22,907 nucleotides of DNA from an uncultured Ruminococcus sp. (GTDB lineage: Bacteria > Bacillota > Clostridia > Oscillospirales > Ruminococcaceae): positions 1 to 22,907 of the forward strand of contig UQQA01000024.1 in assembly GCA_900543105.1 (NCBI GenBank), given 5' to 3'. The notes below the pieces were generated by a model, which did not search any database, was not told the origin of the DNA, and saw nothing but the letters and a program-made list of their open reading frames with translations. The translations under genes were made by a program, and so were the position numbers. Below are positions 1 through 7,544 of this stretch, in pieces (the stretch's first letter is position 1; every line of letters starts with the position of its first letter).

Positions 1-366
1 TTTATTTAAAAAATTTGAATTGACATATTTATATCCATAATTATTCTCCTTATTTCATAACATAGTTACTAATACTACAAAATTTTCATCTATCTTTATA
101 AGTATAACATGTTTTTTTATAACTTTCAACATAATTTTGCTATCAATAATCTGCGAAAACTAAATCAAACATGAAAGTATCATTTAATGCTAATACCCTT
201 ACATTGACAAAACAACTTCCAAACTTTTCAGTATTGTTTTTCTTCCTTTTTGTAATAATATACAAGGTCAGCCAAGACTTATATCAGTTACTTAAATTAA
301 TCCGCACCTAATAATTTAACATTTACAAACGAATCAGACATTGATGAATTGTTAAAAAACCAACCC
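1..366. other. AT-rich intergenic stretch, no supported gene
   Basis: This region lies downstream of the helicase gene, whose TGA is at 367-369. It is strongly AT-rich. I see no ORF with both a credible start and reasonable length. A 10-codon minus-strand ORF (6-38) has a good AGGAG seven bases before its ATG but stops at once. A 46-codon plus-strand ORF at 171-311 has a hydrophobic centre but no ribosome site. I found no convincing hairpin plus T-run to terminate the helicase transcript. It may be decayed sequence or a spacer. Confidence 0.5.
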
Positions 367-3048
367 TCATACAAAAGGTTTATCTCTCGAAATATTCAAA
401 GTATACCTGCATCCGGTCACGCGATAATTCTTGCACCCATAAAATTCACCAAACTTGCCCTTGCGTCGTACCAACTGTCCTCCGCATAACGGACAAACTC
501 TCGAATTTTTCTCTGCAAGCTTCTTCTGTAACTCATACCTCTTAACTATGTCACCGAAAGCAGCCTTGAACTCCCGCGCAAACAACCCAACATTATTCTG
601 TGGGATAAGCAGCCATACCTTTTTCCTTGCCCTCGTCATCGCAACATAGTATAACCTGCGTTCTTCCGCAAACGGATAAACATCGCTGTTTTTGAGAAGC
701 AGCTGAACTATCGGATCGTCCTGTATCTTACTCGGAAAACCTTTTACATTTCCCGAATTGTTCAGAATGAAAACATAATCTGCCTGCAAGCCCTTTGACT
801 TGTGCGCCGTGATAAATACCATCTTCAAATCAGGACGTTCGGGCAAAACTATCGCATCATTCGCTTGCTGTTCAAATACGGAATCATTAAACATTCTTTT
901 GTCAGACGAGTACCTTCCTATAAAAAATACCGTTGCACCCTTTTCAAGCTTTCTTACCCTTTCTGCCATGAACTTTATAAGCAGCTTGTCATTGTACCCC
1001 TCAATAAAACTCAGCGGAAATCCGCTCTCCGTCGTGCTGCTCTGCAAAGCCTTCTTTATCTGCGCAGGATTTTTCATTATGTACCTGCCGCTTATGTCGA
1101 TAAGCTGCTTTCCGAAACGATAGGTGGTTTCTATCTTTGATATCACCGTCTTTCCCCAATATTTCTCAAAGTTAAGTATGCAGCTGATGTCACTTCCCGT
1201 AAAACGATATATGCTCTGCCAGTCATCACCTACACAAAATAGGTCAAAGTCCGACTTTTGGCGCATTTCATGCAGTAAATGATACCTTGCCTCAGACATA
1301 TCCTGATATTCGTCCACGATCACATACTTATAGTCGTGCGTACAAAGTCCATCTGCAACATAATCAGCCGCACGATTTATCATATCGTTGAAATCTATCT
1401 GACCAGTACTGCGAAGCATCTCCGTGTAATCATTAAATATCGGCTCTGTAAGCTTTAGTATCGGCGCAAATCGTAGGAATATGCTTTTTTCCATAAGCTG
1501 ACCGATAGTTTCACCATTCGACTTGACGTGAGTAATGATCGTTCCTATTAATTCTGTCACCCCCGATATCAGAGCGTTATTCTCACGCTGTATGCACTCC
1601 CACAACTCCGCATCAGTCTTGGGATAAAATTTTACTCCAAGCTTTTGCAGCTTGTCCTTCAGATTTTCAAGCATCCTTCCGCATTGCTTGTCCGCATAAG
1701 ATACCTCAACAAGCGTTGTGTTGAAATTTCTATGTGTTTCACGTTTCCACTTTATACCGTCAATATACGTTTCGGATGGAGTTTTTCCTGCCTTTGCAGC
1801 AAACCAATCGGGAACTCTGCCCTCTTTGTTCACCGCAAAAAATTCAATGTATATCCCATAATCATCAAGATAAAAATCAGGCTTGTATCCGCTGTGTCCC
1901 TCGTCCGCAAGATCATATTCATAATTCTTTTCATAAGTGTAGCTTATCCCATTGCTGTAAAGGAAATTTGCAATTTCAAGCTCACAGTAGCTTTTGACAG
2001 CCTCGCCTTTTATCGTTACCGGCGAAGTATTCTGTATGTACTCGTCATATTCTTTCTTGCTCTCAAATTCAAACTCGTCTGCTGATTTTGTCGGCATAAA
2101 CATACAGTATGAAATGAACATTTTCCTATACTTCTCATCGGATAAATGATCATATATACAATCCCTGATAAAATTTCCACTATAAACCGTACTCTTTTTG
2201 CCCTCAACACCTCTGATGATCTCAGTACCAAGCTTGTGGAATGTGAAAATATCCATATCAATGCCAGTTTCCGCTCTTATGCGGTTTTCCATTTCTTCCG
2301 CTGACTTTTTCGTGAACGAAAGCATCAATATCTCATCGGGTTGACATATTTTCATCTTGGTAAGATACTTCACATACCCAACAATAGTAGTCGTCTTTCC
2401 CGTTCCAGCACCTGCAATAACAAGATGATTATGTGCATCTTCAAGAATACAGTTTATCTGCTGTTCATCAAGATTATGCCCCTCAACAGGCTGTATCTGC
2501 TTTATTGCATATAATCTTTTCTGACGCTTTTCTTCCAAACGCCGTCTGATCTCATTGATCTGTTCAGCAGTTTCATCAAGAAATCTCTTGGCTTGCTCGC
2601 TGACAGCCCTGACCTCGGGATAATCGTCCTCACCGACTTCATAAGCAAGGACCTTTGCCGCATTTATTAACCGCTCATACTCCCTGCTCCAGTTCTTGTA
2701 AGCATCATCAACCATATTCACATCATCGAAACGCATAAACTCATCAAAAGCAGCCTTAGCTTTGCTGCATTCCGTCGGAAAACGATTGCAAAGAGCCTTG
2801 TGCTTGTTTTTCTGCAAGTTGAGCATTACATCAACATATTGCTGAACACCGTAAAACCACTTTACCTGCTTGACTGTATACCCCTGCGCTTCACATTTAG
2901 CTTTGAGCTTATTGAACAGATCAGTTCTTTTCTCAAATGCATCTATCCGTGCTGTATCAAGCTTTTCCGCATCTTTAATAGCCGAATGGTAAAAAATCAT
3001 TTCGCTTCCTGCCATCACAATATCTGTAAGATCAACTTGAATTGCCAC
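367..3048 (-). CDS. UvrD/Rep-family (helicase IV-like) DNA helicase with nuclease-like insert and zinc finger
   Basis: Superfamily 1A helicase of 893 aa, predicted to unwind DNA using ATP. Seen: a helical N-terminal region (1-190); Walker A GAGTGKT at 213-219; motif Ia LSFTKKSA near 243; Walker B VIVDEYQD at 576-583; motif III GDDWQSIYRFTGSD at 607-620; motif V AHKSKGLQADYV; motif VI YYVAMTRAR. An insert at about 350-475 has the PDFYLDDYGIYIEFF pattern (PD at 390-391, E402) seen in helicase IV relatives and resembling a PD-(D/E)xK nuclease, but the lysine of ExK is replaced. The tail has four cysteines (852, 855, 872, 880), like topoisomerase-type zinc fingers. The start is GTG at 3046-3048, preceded by a GGGGGTGA ribosome site. 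It is monocistronic with its own promoter. Whether it belongs to the host or to a mobile element is not clear from the window. Confidence 0.9.
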   Translation of the reverse strand: MAIQVDLTDIVMAGSEMIFYHSAIKDAEKLDTARIDAFEKRTDLFNKLKAKCEAQGYTVKQVKWFYGVQQYVDVMLNLQKNKHKALCNRFPTECSKAKAAFDEFMRFDDVNMVDDAYKNWSREYERLINAAKVLAYEVGEDDYPEVRAVSEQAKRFLDETAEQINEIRRRLEEKRQKRLYAIKQIQPVEGHNLDEQQINCILEDAHNHLVIAGAGTGKTTTIVGYVKYLTKMKICQPDEILMLSFTKKSAEEMENRIRAETGIDMDIFTFHKLGTEIIRGVEGKKSTVYSGNFIRDCIYDHLSDEKYRKMFISYCMFMPTKSADEFEFESKKEYDEYIQNTSPVTIKGEAVKSYCELEIANFLYSNGISYTYEKNYEYDLADEGHSGYKPDFYLDDYGIYIEFFAVNKEGRVPDWFAAKAGKTPSETYIDGIKWKRETHRNFNTTLVEVSYADKQCGRMLENLKDKLQKLGVKFYPKTDAELWECIQRENNALISGVTELIGTIITHVKSNGETIGQLMEKSIFLRFAPILKLTEPIFNDYTEMLRSTGQIDFNDMINRAADYVADGLCTHDYKYVIVDEYQDMSEARYHLLHEMRQKSDFDLFCVGDDWQSIYRFTGSDISCILNFEKYWGKTVISKIETTYRFGKQLIDISGRYIMKNPAQIKKALQSSTTESGFPLSFIEGYNDKLLIKFMAERVRKLEKGATVFFIGRYSSDKRMFNDSVFEQQANDAIVLPERPDLKMVFITAHKSKGLQADYVFILNNSGNVKGFPSKIQDDPIVQLLLKNSDVYPFAEERRLYYVAMTRARKKVWLLIPQNNVGLFAREFKAAFGDIVKRYELQKKLAEKNSRVCPLCGGQLVRRKGKFGEFYGCKNYRVTGCRYTLNISRDKPFV

Positions 3049-3083
3049 GTTGTCACCCCCATATTCAATCTTAAGCTGAGAAC

Positions 3084-3112
3084 ATTATACCACTATTCGG
3101 TCATAAACGCAA
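3084..3112 (-). promoter_or_regulatory. Promoter of the helicase gene
   Basis: On the minus strand, a -35 TTGCGT (3107-3112) is followed by a 17-base spacer and a -10 TATAAT (3084-3089). The -10 is extended by TGG. It lies about 35 bases upstream of the GTG start. The consensus -10 and ideal spacing support a housekeeping sigma-A promoter. No operator is evident. Confidence 0.7.
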
Positions 3113-3205
3113 TATTTTGCCTCTATATTTTAAATATCCTCCTGTTATAAAAACTTACCATATAGATTCACTAAATACTATATACGAAAAATGAATCAAA
3201 AATTA

Positions 3206-3234
3206 TTTCCCTGCATCTCACATATGCAGGGGAA
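3206..3234 (-). terminator. Intrinsic terminator, minus strand
   Basis: An 8-bp perfect stem (3209-3216 with 3224-3231) extends to about 11 bp with A/T and G-T pairs, around a 7-base loop. On the minus strand it is followed by AAUAAUUUUUG. It sits just after the stop of the remnant at 3246-3380 and upstream of the helicase promoter, so it insulates the helicase gene. Confidence 0.7.
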
Positions 3235-3245
3235 TATAGATTATT

Positions 3246-3380
3246 TCATTTCTTCTCGGCATTCTTTTCAGCCTGCTCATTCTCAGCCTCTATCAAAGCT
3301 TTCCTGAGCTTTTTGCATCCCGCATCAACGAATATTGCCGCCAATGCATTGTATGTATCTAACTCCCGCTCCTGCACCAC
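3246..3380 (-). pseudogene. C-terminal gene remnant of unknown family (44 codons)
   Basis: On the minus strand, an open frame from GTG (3378-3380) to TGA (3246-3248) encodes 44 residues. It has a helical, lysine- and glutamate-rich end (ending ENEQAEKNAEKK) after a segment reading YNALAAIFVDAGCKKLRK. The composition looks like real protein, but there is no good ribosome site, and a TGA lies a few codons upstream in the same frame. It is followed directly by a terminator. I read it as the surviving 3' end of a decayed gene. It could instead be a tiny intact gene. I do not recognise the family. Confidence 0.4.
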
Positions 3381-3452
3381 CGAACAAAGTACCCCGAACT
3401 GCGGAACTCATCTTCGCTGACCTATATTTTCATTTTCCAACTCTCCACCCGT

Positions 3453-3481
3453 TCATTTTCCCATTTCCAAATGCATATAAA
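3453..3481 (+). promoter_or_regulatory. Sigma-E-like promoter of the spoIIID-like gene
   Basis: TCATTTT at 3453-3459 resembles the sigma-E -35 (KMATATT). It is followed by a 14-base spacer and CATATAAA at 3474-3481, which resembles the -10 (CATACAMT). In Bacillus subtilis, spoIIID is transcribed by sigma-E RNA polymerase in the mother cell, so the match is in the expected place, about 36 bases before the ATG. The region is AT-rich, so chance similarity is possible. Confidence 0.4.
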
Positions 3482-3516
3482 TAACATAACCACAAATTTG
3501 CATTGGAGTGAGAGTA

Positions 3517-3792
3517 ATGAAGTTTGCACCAAAAGCGGATACGGAGAACCGAGCCGTTGTCCTCGGCGAGTATATCATCGAGCATAACGCGACCGTCCGT
3601 GCCGCCGCAAAAGAATTCGGAATTTCCAAATCTACAGTACATAAAGACCTCACCGAAAAACTGCCGGCAATAGCCCCACGGCTCTACCCGGCAGTAAAAA
3701 AAGTTCTGGAAATAAATAAGCAGGAACGTCATATCCGAGGCGGAATGGCAACAAAGCATAAGTACGAAGAGATCGCCCAGCACAAAAAATAA
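3517..3792 (+). CDS. spoIIID: SpoIIID-type sporulation transcriptional regulator
   Basis: Small DNA-binding protein of 91 aa, close to the 93 aa of B. subtilis SpoIIID, which controls mother-cell genes during sporulation. Seen: a helix-turn-helix at about 26-46 (VRAAAKEFGISKSTVHKDLTE), whose STVHKDLTE recognition part is typical of SpoIIID, and the basic C-terminal segment RHIRGGMATKHKY at 71-83, which matches the family's second DNA-contacting helix. The ATG at 3517 is preferred over the GTG at 3508 because GGAG (3505-3508) lies eight bases upstream of the ATG. It is the only plus-strand gene here, convergent with the phage operon. It is probably a host gene at the prophage edge, although phage carriage cannot be excluded. 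Confidence 0.9.
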   Translation: MKFAPKADTENRAVVLGEYIIEHNATVRAAAKEFGISKSTVHKDLTEKLPAIAPRLYPAVKKVLEINKQERHIRGGMATKHKYEEIAQHKK

Positions 3793-3834
3793 GAGCCGCA
3801 CTATTCCGAAGTTTTTACGGAATAGTGCGGCTCT
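3792..3834. terminator. Bidirectional terminator between spoIIID and the phage operon
   Basis: A 17-bp perfect stem (3792-3808 with 3818-3834) surrounds a 9-base loop. On the minus strand it is followed at once by TTATTTTTT, which ends the phage lysis operon. On the plus strand it is followed by a T-rich run (TTTTATTCTTTTTT) a few bases on, which ends the spoIIID-like transcript. Confidence 0.9.
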
Positions 3835-3841
3835 GAGCCTT

Positions 3842-4228
3842 TTATTCTTTTTTCAGCTGCGCCAGAACATCAATAAGCTTCTTCGGCATCGGTACTCCGA
3901 GCCGCGCACCGTTTTCAAGCAGACTTATGCTCTCGTTCGCAATGTAGAACATCGCCGTAACACTGCGCAGAACATTTCCCTCACCGATCACACTCCTGTC
4001 CGCAATGTTCGCCACAGCCACCACGAGCAGCATTATCATCTTCTTCGCAATGCCCCTTGCCCCGACTTCGGAACTCAGCTTTTTCTCGACCACAGCCGCA
4101 ATTATCCCCGTTATGTAATCCAGCACGATGAGCGTTATCAGCGCCGTCATCATTCCGTCAAACGCCCCGAATAAATACCCGAACAGCGCACAGAATGCCG
4201 CCATTACGCTCTTTACAGCATTACTCAT
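3842..4228 (-). CDS. Phage holin (toxin secretion/phage lysis family)
   Basis: Membrane protein of 128 aa, predicted to form the lesion that releases the endolysin. It matches the toxin-secretion/lysis holin family (TcdE-like) in length and layout: an initial hydrophobic pair (about 5-50, including the GYLFGAFDGMMTALITLIVLDYITGI region with the family's LDYITG), a basic stretch KKLSSEVGARGIAKK, another hydrophobic segment (KMIMLLVVAVANIA) and an amphipathic C-terminus. The ATG at 4226-4228 is chosen over an upstream in-frame start because AGGAGG lies seven bases before it. It overlaps the amidase stop as ATGA, so translation is probably coupled. It is the last gene of the operon, before the terminator. 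Confidence 0.88.
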   Translation of the reverse strand: MSNAVKSVMAAFCALFGYLFGAFDGMMTALITLIVLDYITGIIAAVVEKKLSSEVGARGIAKKMIMLLVVAVANIADRSVIGEGNVLRSVTAMFYIANESISLLENGARLGVPMPKKLIDVLAQLKKE

Positions 4229-4941
4229 TTTTCCACCTCCTCTGCATATTTCGGCAAAAGACTTATCCAGCCTGCACCGCTTTTCAGCCTTCCCCAAGGC
4301 ACCTTCCCGTAAAGCCGAACCTCCGTTACCGTGCAGACTTCACCCTTTTTCAGCTTTCCGACAACAGCACTTCCGATGCCGACATTTGCACGAATATTAA
4401 GCTCCTCATCTTTTACCCGTATAAGAAATTCTCTCCCCATTTTTTCGGATACCAAAGCCTTGAACCCCGCCCACCGAGCATTTGCAACATCGGCAGACTG
4501 ATACTTCGTCGGCACAAACCAAAGCGGACACTGCTTGCCAGTCACATCATAATGCCGTATAAGGTCATCGACAACCAGCTCATACTTTTTAAGCAGATAA
4601 GCACAAAGTTCAGCCGCAGAAGCCGTTGTCGCATCGGTAAATTTCCCCGTAGCATCGGGGTGACAGCACTCTATGCTGATACTGTATGTGTTCGCCTGAT
4701 TAGAGCAGTAAGCAACTTCACTCTCGGGAATACATCTAAGTATCTCTCCCTCCAATCCCACAATATAGTGCGAAGAAACATATCTCCCGCCATTCTTCTG
4801 ATTTTCAAAGTAGTTTCTGTTAGCCATAGCCGAGCTTTTCGGATTCCCAACATAATGCAGGACTACCTTTTTCACACTTTTGAGCTGTATCTGCGGTCGG
4901 GAATACTTGTTCGGCGTGAGCAAAGCATCAGTTATCTTCAT
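4225..4941 (-). CDS. N-acetylmuramoyl-L-alanine amidase endolysin with SH3 domain
   Basis: Endolysin of 238 aa that should cut the bond between N-acetylmuramic acid and L-alanine in peptidoglycan. Seen: an amidase_2/PGRP-type domain (about 20-155) with likely zinc ligands H29 (VVLHYVG), H130 (IRHYDV) and C138 (KQCPLW), plus SSHYIV (H58) and SIE (E91) typical of the fold. A bacterial SH3-like wall-binding domain follows at about 172-230 (LNIRANVGIGSAVVGKLKKG). No signal peptide is seen, consistent with export through the neighbouring holin. The ATG at 4939-4941 follows GGAGG by seven bases. The start overlaps the XkdX-like gene by 14 bases and the end overlaps the holin by 4. Confidence 0.92.
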   Translation of the reverse strand: MKITDALLTPNKYSRPQIQLKSVKKVVLHYVGNPKSSAMANRNYFENQKNGGRYVSSHYIVGLEGEILRCIPESEVAYCSNQANTYSISIECCHPDATGKFTDATTASAAELCAYLLKKYELVVDDLIRHYDVTGKQCPLWFVPTKYQSADVANARWAGFKALVSEKMGREFLIRVKDEELNIRANVGIGSAVVGKLKKGEVCTVTEVRLYGKVPWGRLKSGAGWISLLPKYAEEVEK

Positions 4942-5044
4942 TTTCTGCCTCCAGCATTTTCTTAACTTCTTCTCGCCATTTAAGCGGCACATCGTCAAGC
5001 GTTTTCTTGTTCGCCTTGATAAGATTAAAATAAAGCTTAGCCAT
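4928..5044 (-). CDS. XkdX/CD1375-like small phage protein
   Basis: A 38-residue protein (starting MAKLYFNLIKANKKTL, then VPLKWREEVKKMLE). Tiny proteins with the pattern Y..LI..G..T...VP...REEV...L lie between tail-fibre and lysis genes in many Firmicutes prophages and are annotated XkdX or CD1375 family. Their role is unknown but tail-linked. GGAGGTGA lies eight bases before the ATG at 5042-5044. It overlaps the upstream gene by 8 bases and the amidase start by 14. The family call rests on pattern and position, and is more certain as a gene than as a family member. Confidence 0.7.
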   Translation of the reverse strand: MAKLYFNLIKANKKTLDDVPLKWREEVKKMLEAENEDN

Positions 5045-5342
5045 TCATCATCACCTCCGCTAATTCCGCTATTGCCAGCTCGACTTCAAGCTTGTCCGAA
5101 GCCGACGTTTCCGCAAGCTCCGCCACCGCAAGAGCAACATCGGCAAGCGTTAATTCTTCCTCTTCGGCAGGCTCGGTGTAAGCTTCGTTCGGCACGAATT
5201 TTCCATTCTCGAACTTCCACTTTGCAGGACAAGCCTTGACCACATCGGGAATATCGGGAACATTGATGCCGCCCTCAATAATGCCGTCAATGCTGCAAAG
5301 CTGTACAACATTGTTATCATCAATAACTATCTGTTTAACCAT
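5037..5342 (-). CDS. XkdW-like protein of the tail-fibre region
   Basis: Acidic 101-aa protein. The N-terminal part (about 1-50) is beta-rich and includes CPAKWKFENGKFVPNEAY, a pattern like small tail-fibre-associated proteins that carry a short W.....GKFV motif. The C-terminal half is an alanine- and glutamate-rich helix pair with the repeat ADVALAVAELAE / VELAIAELAEVM. Position directly after the tail fibre and before the XkdX-like gene matches XkdW in Bacillus PBSX-type operons. The ATG follows GGAGGTATAAAA. Function is unknown; an assembly or fibre-tip role is inferred from position only. Confidence 0.6.
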   Translation of the reverse strand: MVKQIVIDDNNVVQLCSIDGIIEGGINVPDIPDVVKACPAKWKFENGKFVPNEAYTEPAEEEELTLADVALAVAELAETSASDKLEVELAIAELAEVMMNG

Positions 5343-5344
5343 TT

Positions 5345-6535
5345 TTATACCTCCGATTGTCCGATAGCAAGCCAGTTTATTTGTGTGACATAATTAGTAC
5401 TGTTTAACGCAGTGAGCGAGCCGGAGCTATTAAAAAATCTTGCCATTGCAACAAATCCGGTTGCTGTCAGATCTCTGTAATTTGCAATGACATTAAGATG
5501 ATTGCTATTGATAGTAAGCTCCTTTGCCGTTATAAAGAGCAGCGGAGGCGTTTTGTAAGCTTTTTTAAAGCTTACAGCTAATCCTGTTGTATGCATAGTG
5601 CCTGTTGTTGTTACCGTACCGCTTTGAATGTAGTATGGCATCTGATAAGCCGTCCCGTCCGACGGGATAAGGCTTTGCGTGAGCGCAATGTTGCCGTTCA
5701 CGGGCGGAATTTCATTTATAGTGGATATCCCACCACCGCTATTTACTATATCATCTAACTTCTTTTTATCAGCTGCAGACATTAACCCGTCTGCGGAACT
5801 TGTTGCTTTTGAGTATGTAGTGTCCGTAAACTTTGCATTTGCAGGCACATCAGCACCTACCGTATGACCATTGACGGTTGCAGCATTACCGCCATTTGCA
5901 GGACGTGCGTCTGTAAGCCTGCTGTCAGTAATTTGTACATAACCTGCCAAACTCTGATGTGACTGTAGAGCAGTATTTGCCTTGCTTAAGCTTGCCTGCA
6001 CATCGGACGATAAGTCGGATTTAGGTATTCCACTTTCGGGCTTGGAGTATGTGCCGCTGTTTTTGGTAAATCCCATTCCGCTTATTGCCGTTTCATCGGG
6101 AATGTCGGGGAAATCCGAGATATCCGCAACGTTGTGGCTGTGCTTGCTGTTTGCTTTTTTGTCAAGCTCGGCTTTTATGGCTTTATTTTGCACAGGATTT
6201 GTCGATGCAATATTCAGAAATTCATCGACCGTGTCACTTCCTCCGCCCCCACCGACAGCAGGGGCGACCTTAAAAGGGCAGGCTGCAATAGCCGACGCAA
6301 CTATCTGCACCTTACCCTCACCGAGCAAAGTAATTCCATCATTGCCAACACCGCCCGAAATGCGGAGCTGAGAGCCTGCTGTAATAGTGTATGTATCGTC
6401 CTTGTCGGCTTCGGGAACTCCGACCGATGCATATACGTCCGATGCGGTTTTGTTGTCTATCCAGTAATATGGATATGCTCCCTCAAACGTGACTTTCTGC
6501 GGCGTGTCTGCCGTGAGTGTTACTGTTTTTACCAT
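5345..6535 (-). CDS. Phage tail fibre / receptor-binding protein
   Basis: Protein of 396 aa with the modular layout of a tail fibre. Residues 1-95 form a beta-rich domain, probably for attachment or capping. A GGGGGS hinge at about 101 follows, then DTVDEFLNIASTNPVQNKAIKAELDK, a common coiled segment at fibre-shaft starts. Next come low-complexity shaft motifs (HSHNVADISDFP, TTYSKATSSADGLMSAADKKKLD, INEIPPVNGNIALT) and a beta-rich C-terminus (about 310-396) likely to contact the host surface. The ATG at 6533-6535 follows GAGGAGGAG, and an in-frame start 35 codons upstream is rejected for lack of such a site. The gene starts 22 bases after the leucine-rich-repeat gene ends. Confidence 0.82.
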   Translation of the reverse strand: MVKTVTLTADTPQKVTFEGAYPYYWIDNKTASDVYASVGVPEADKDDTYTITAGSQLRISGGVGNDGITLLGEGKVQIVASAIAACPFKVAPAVGGGGGSDTVDEFLNIASTNPVQNKAIKAELDKKANSKHSHNVADISDFPDIPDETAISGMGFTKNSGTYSKPESGIPKSDLSSDVQASLSKANTALQSHQSLAGYVQITDSRLTDARPANGGNAATVNGHTVGADVPANAKFTDTTYSKATSSADGLMSAADKKKLDDIVNSGGGISTINEIPPVNGNIALTQSLIPSDGTAYQMPYYIQSGTVTTTGTMHTTGLAVSFKKAYKTPPLLFITAKELTINSNHLNVIANYRDLTATGFVAMARFFNSSGSLTALNSTNYVTQINWLAIGQSEV

Positions 6536-6557
6536 TGTATTTTCTCCTCCTCTTATT

Positions 6558-7544
6558 TTAATTTGTTGAACCATCCGGGTGCGGAATGAGATTATAGCAA
6601 TATGCAAAGCAGTTTTTTCCAAAAGAACAGCCCTCGGCAACCGTTATTTTTTCCAGAGAATAATTGCCGTTCATTCCATTATCTCCTATGCTTGTGCAGC
6701 TTGGCAGGCATATTTCTTTAAGAAACATATTATTGCTCAAGCCGTTTTTTCCTACCAATGTACAAAGCGGAAGATCGACCTTTTTCAGCGAATAATTATT
6801 GTCGATGCCGCCGCTTGCGATGGTTTTGCATTTCGGCAGATAAAGCTTTTCAACTCCGCAGCTGCTTATTCCGCTGTTATTAATTTCAACTGCTTCCGAA
6901 AAATCAAACTTTTTCAGGCAATAGGTACCGTTGAAAGTTCCCAACGGTATTACTACAGGCAAAGTTGAGATATCGATTTTATGAAGAGAATAATCTCCAC
7001 TAAAAGCATTCTGACGGGGCAGACCGCCTTTTCCTCCGAATTTTACATATTGCAGATAGTATTGATTGCATAACGCCGCTTGCGTATGATAGCTTGAACC
7101 ATTGTTGAGAAGTATCTCGTTGCCGAGTTTTGCCGCCAATAGTATTGAGTTTGCGTATGTCGGGTTTATCTGCTGTAAAAAACAGCTTGATTTCGATGTG
7201 GAAACCTTTACTACATATTTGCCTGTAGCATTATACTCATGTGTGCAGTTACTTGTCCTCCACTCATTATCTGCAAATTCCGAAATCGAGCCGTCCCCCC
7301 AGTCAATACTTAGCGCACCCACACCCGAATTTGCGGTTGTCGGTTCAGTGGTCACAAACGCAAACGTCTGCGGAACAGCCGACACGTCTATCAGGAAATA
7401 CATCTCATAATCGCTCGGTTCGGGGATATCGGGCCAGTCGGCAGGCGGTGTCCAATCTTCTTCGGGTTTACTGCCGCTTTCAAACATCTTTTTACCCATA
7501 GCGAAGCCGGTAGCAAACCCTGTTGCAAAATCCATTTTATTCAC
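6558..7544 (-). CDS. Tail-associated protein with PKD-like domain and BspA-type leucine-rich repeats
   Basis: Protein of 328 aa. The first 20 residues (FATGFATGFAMGKKM) are a glycine-phenylalanine repeat, perhaps an anchor. A proline-rich linker follows (30-45), then a PKD-like beta-sandwich (about 46-118) with the signature DWGDGS and, later, HEYNATGKYVVKV. Residues 185-320 form about six 22-residue units of the type YSLKKVDLPLCTLVGKNGLS, which is the BspA/LRR_5 repeat. PKD and BspA repeats are adhesion modules in bacteria; between the tail hub and tail fibre they suggest host binding. The start is GTG at 7544; an ATG at 7535 is also possible. It overlaps the hub gene by 8 bases. Confidence 0.8.
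   Translation of the reverse strand: MNKMDFATGFATGFAMGKKMFESGSKPEEDWTPPADWPDIPEPSDYEMYFLIDVSAVPQTFAFVTTEPTTANSGVGALSIDWGDGSISEFADNEWRTSNCTHEYNATGKYVVKVSTSKSSCFLQQINPTYANSILLAAKLGNEILLNNGSSYHTQAALCNQYYLQYVKFGGKGGLPRQNAFSGDYSLHKIDISTLPVVIPLGTFNGTYCLKKFDFSEAVEINNSGISSCGVEKLYLPKCKTIASGGIDNNYSLKKVDLPLCTLVGKNGLSNNMFLKEICLPSCTSIGDNGMNGNYSLEKITVAEGCSFGKNCFAYCYNLIPHPDGSTN

Noticed and set aside
6..38. Minus-strand 10-codon ORF with a good AGGAG site
   Set aside because: It ends after ten codons. It could be a leader peptide or a broken gene start, but the window edge prevents any test.
171..311. Plus-strand ORF of 46 codons with a hydrophobic centre
   Set aside because: No ribosome site, strongly AT-rich, and no recognisable pattern. 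It could be a membrane peptide but there is not enough support.
3049..3516. Prophage attachment site
   Set aside because: The edge of the prophage is probably near here, but no tRNA, integrase or matching direct repeat is in the window, so a site cannot be defined.
3430..3801. Minus-strand ORF of 123 codons opposite the spoIIID-like gene
   Set aside because: It is the antisense frame of a well-supported gene, crosses its terminator, and has cysteine- and phenylalanine-rich composition unlike real proteins here.
4195..4965. Plus-strand ORF of 256 codons across the amidase
   Set aside because: Antisense shadow of the amidase and holin genes. No ribosome site and an implausible composition.
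5345..7544. Diversity-generating retroelement acting on the tail fibre or leucine-rich-repeat gene
   Set aside because: No reverse transcriptase, no template/variable repeat pair and no C-type-lectin-like target end are visible.
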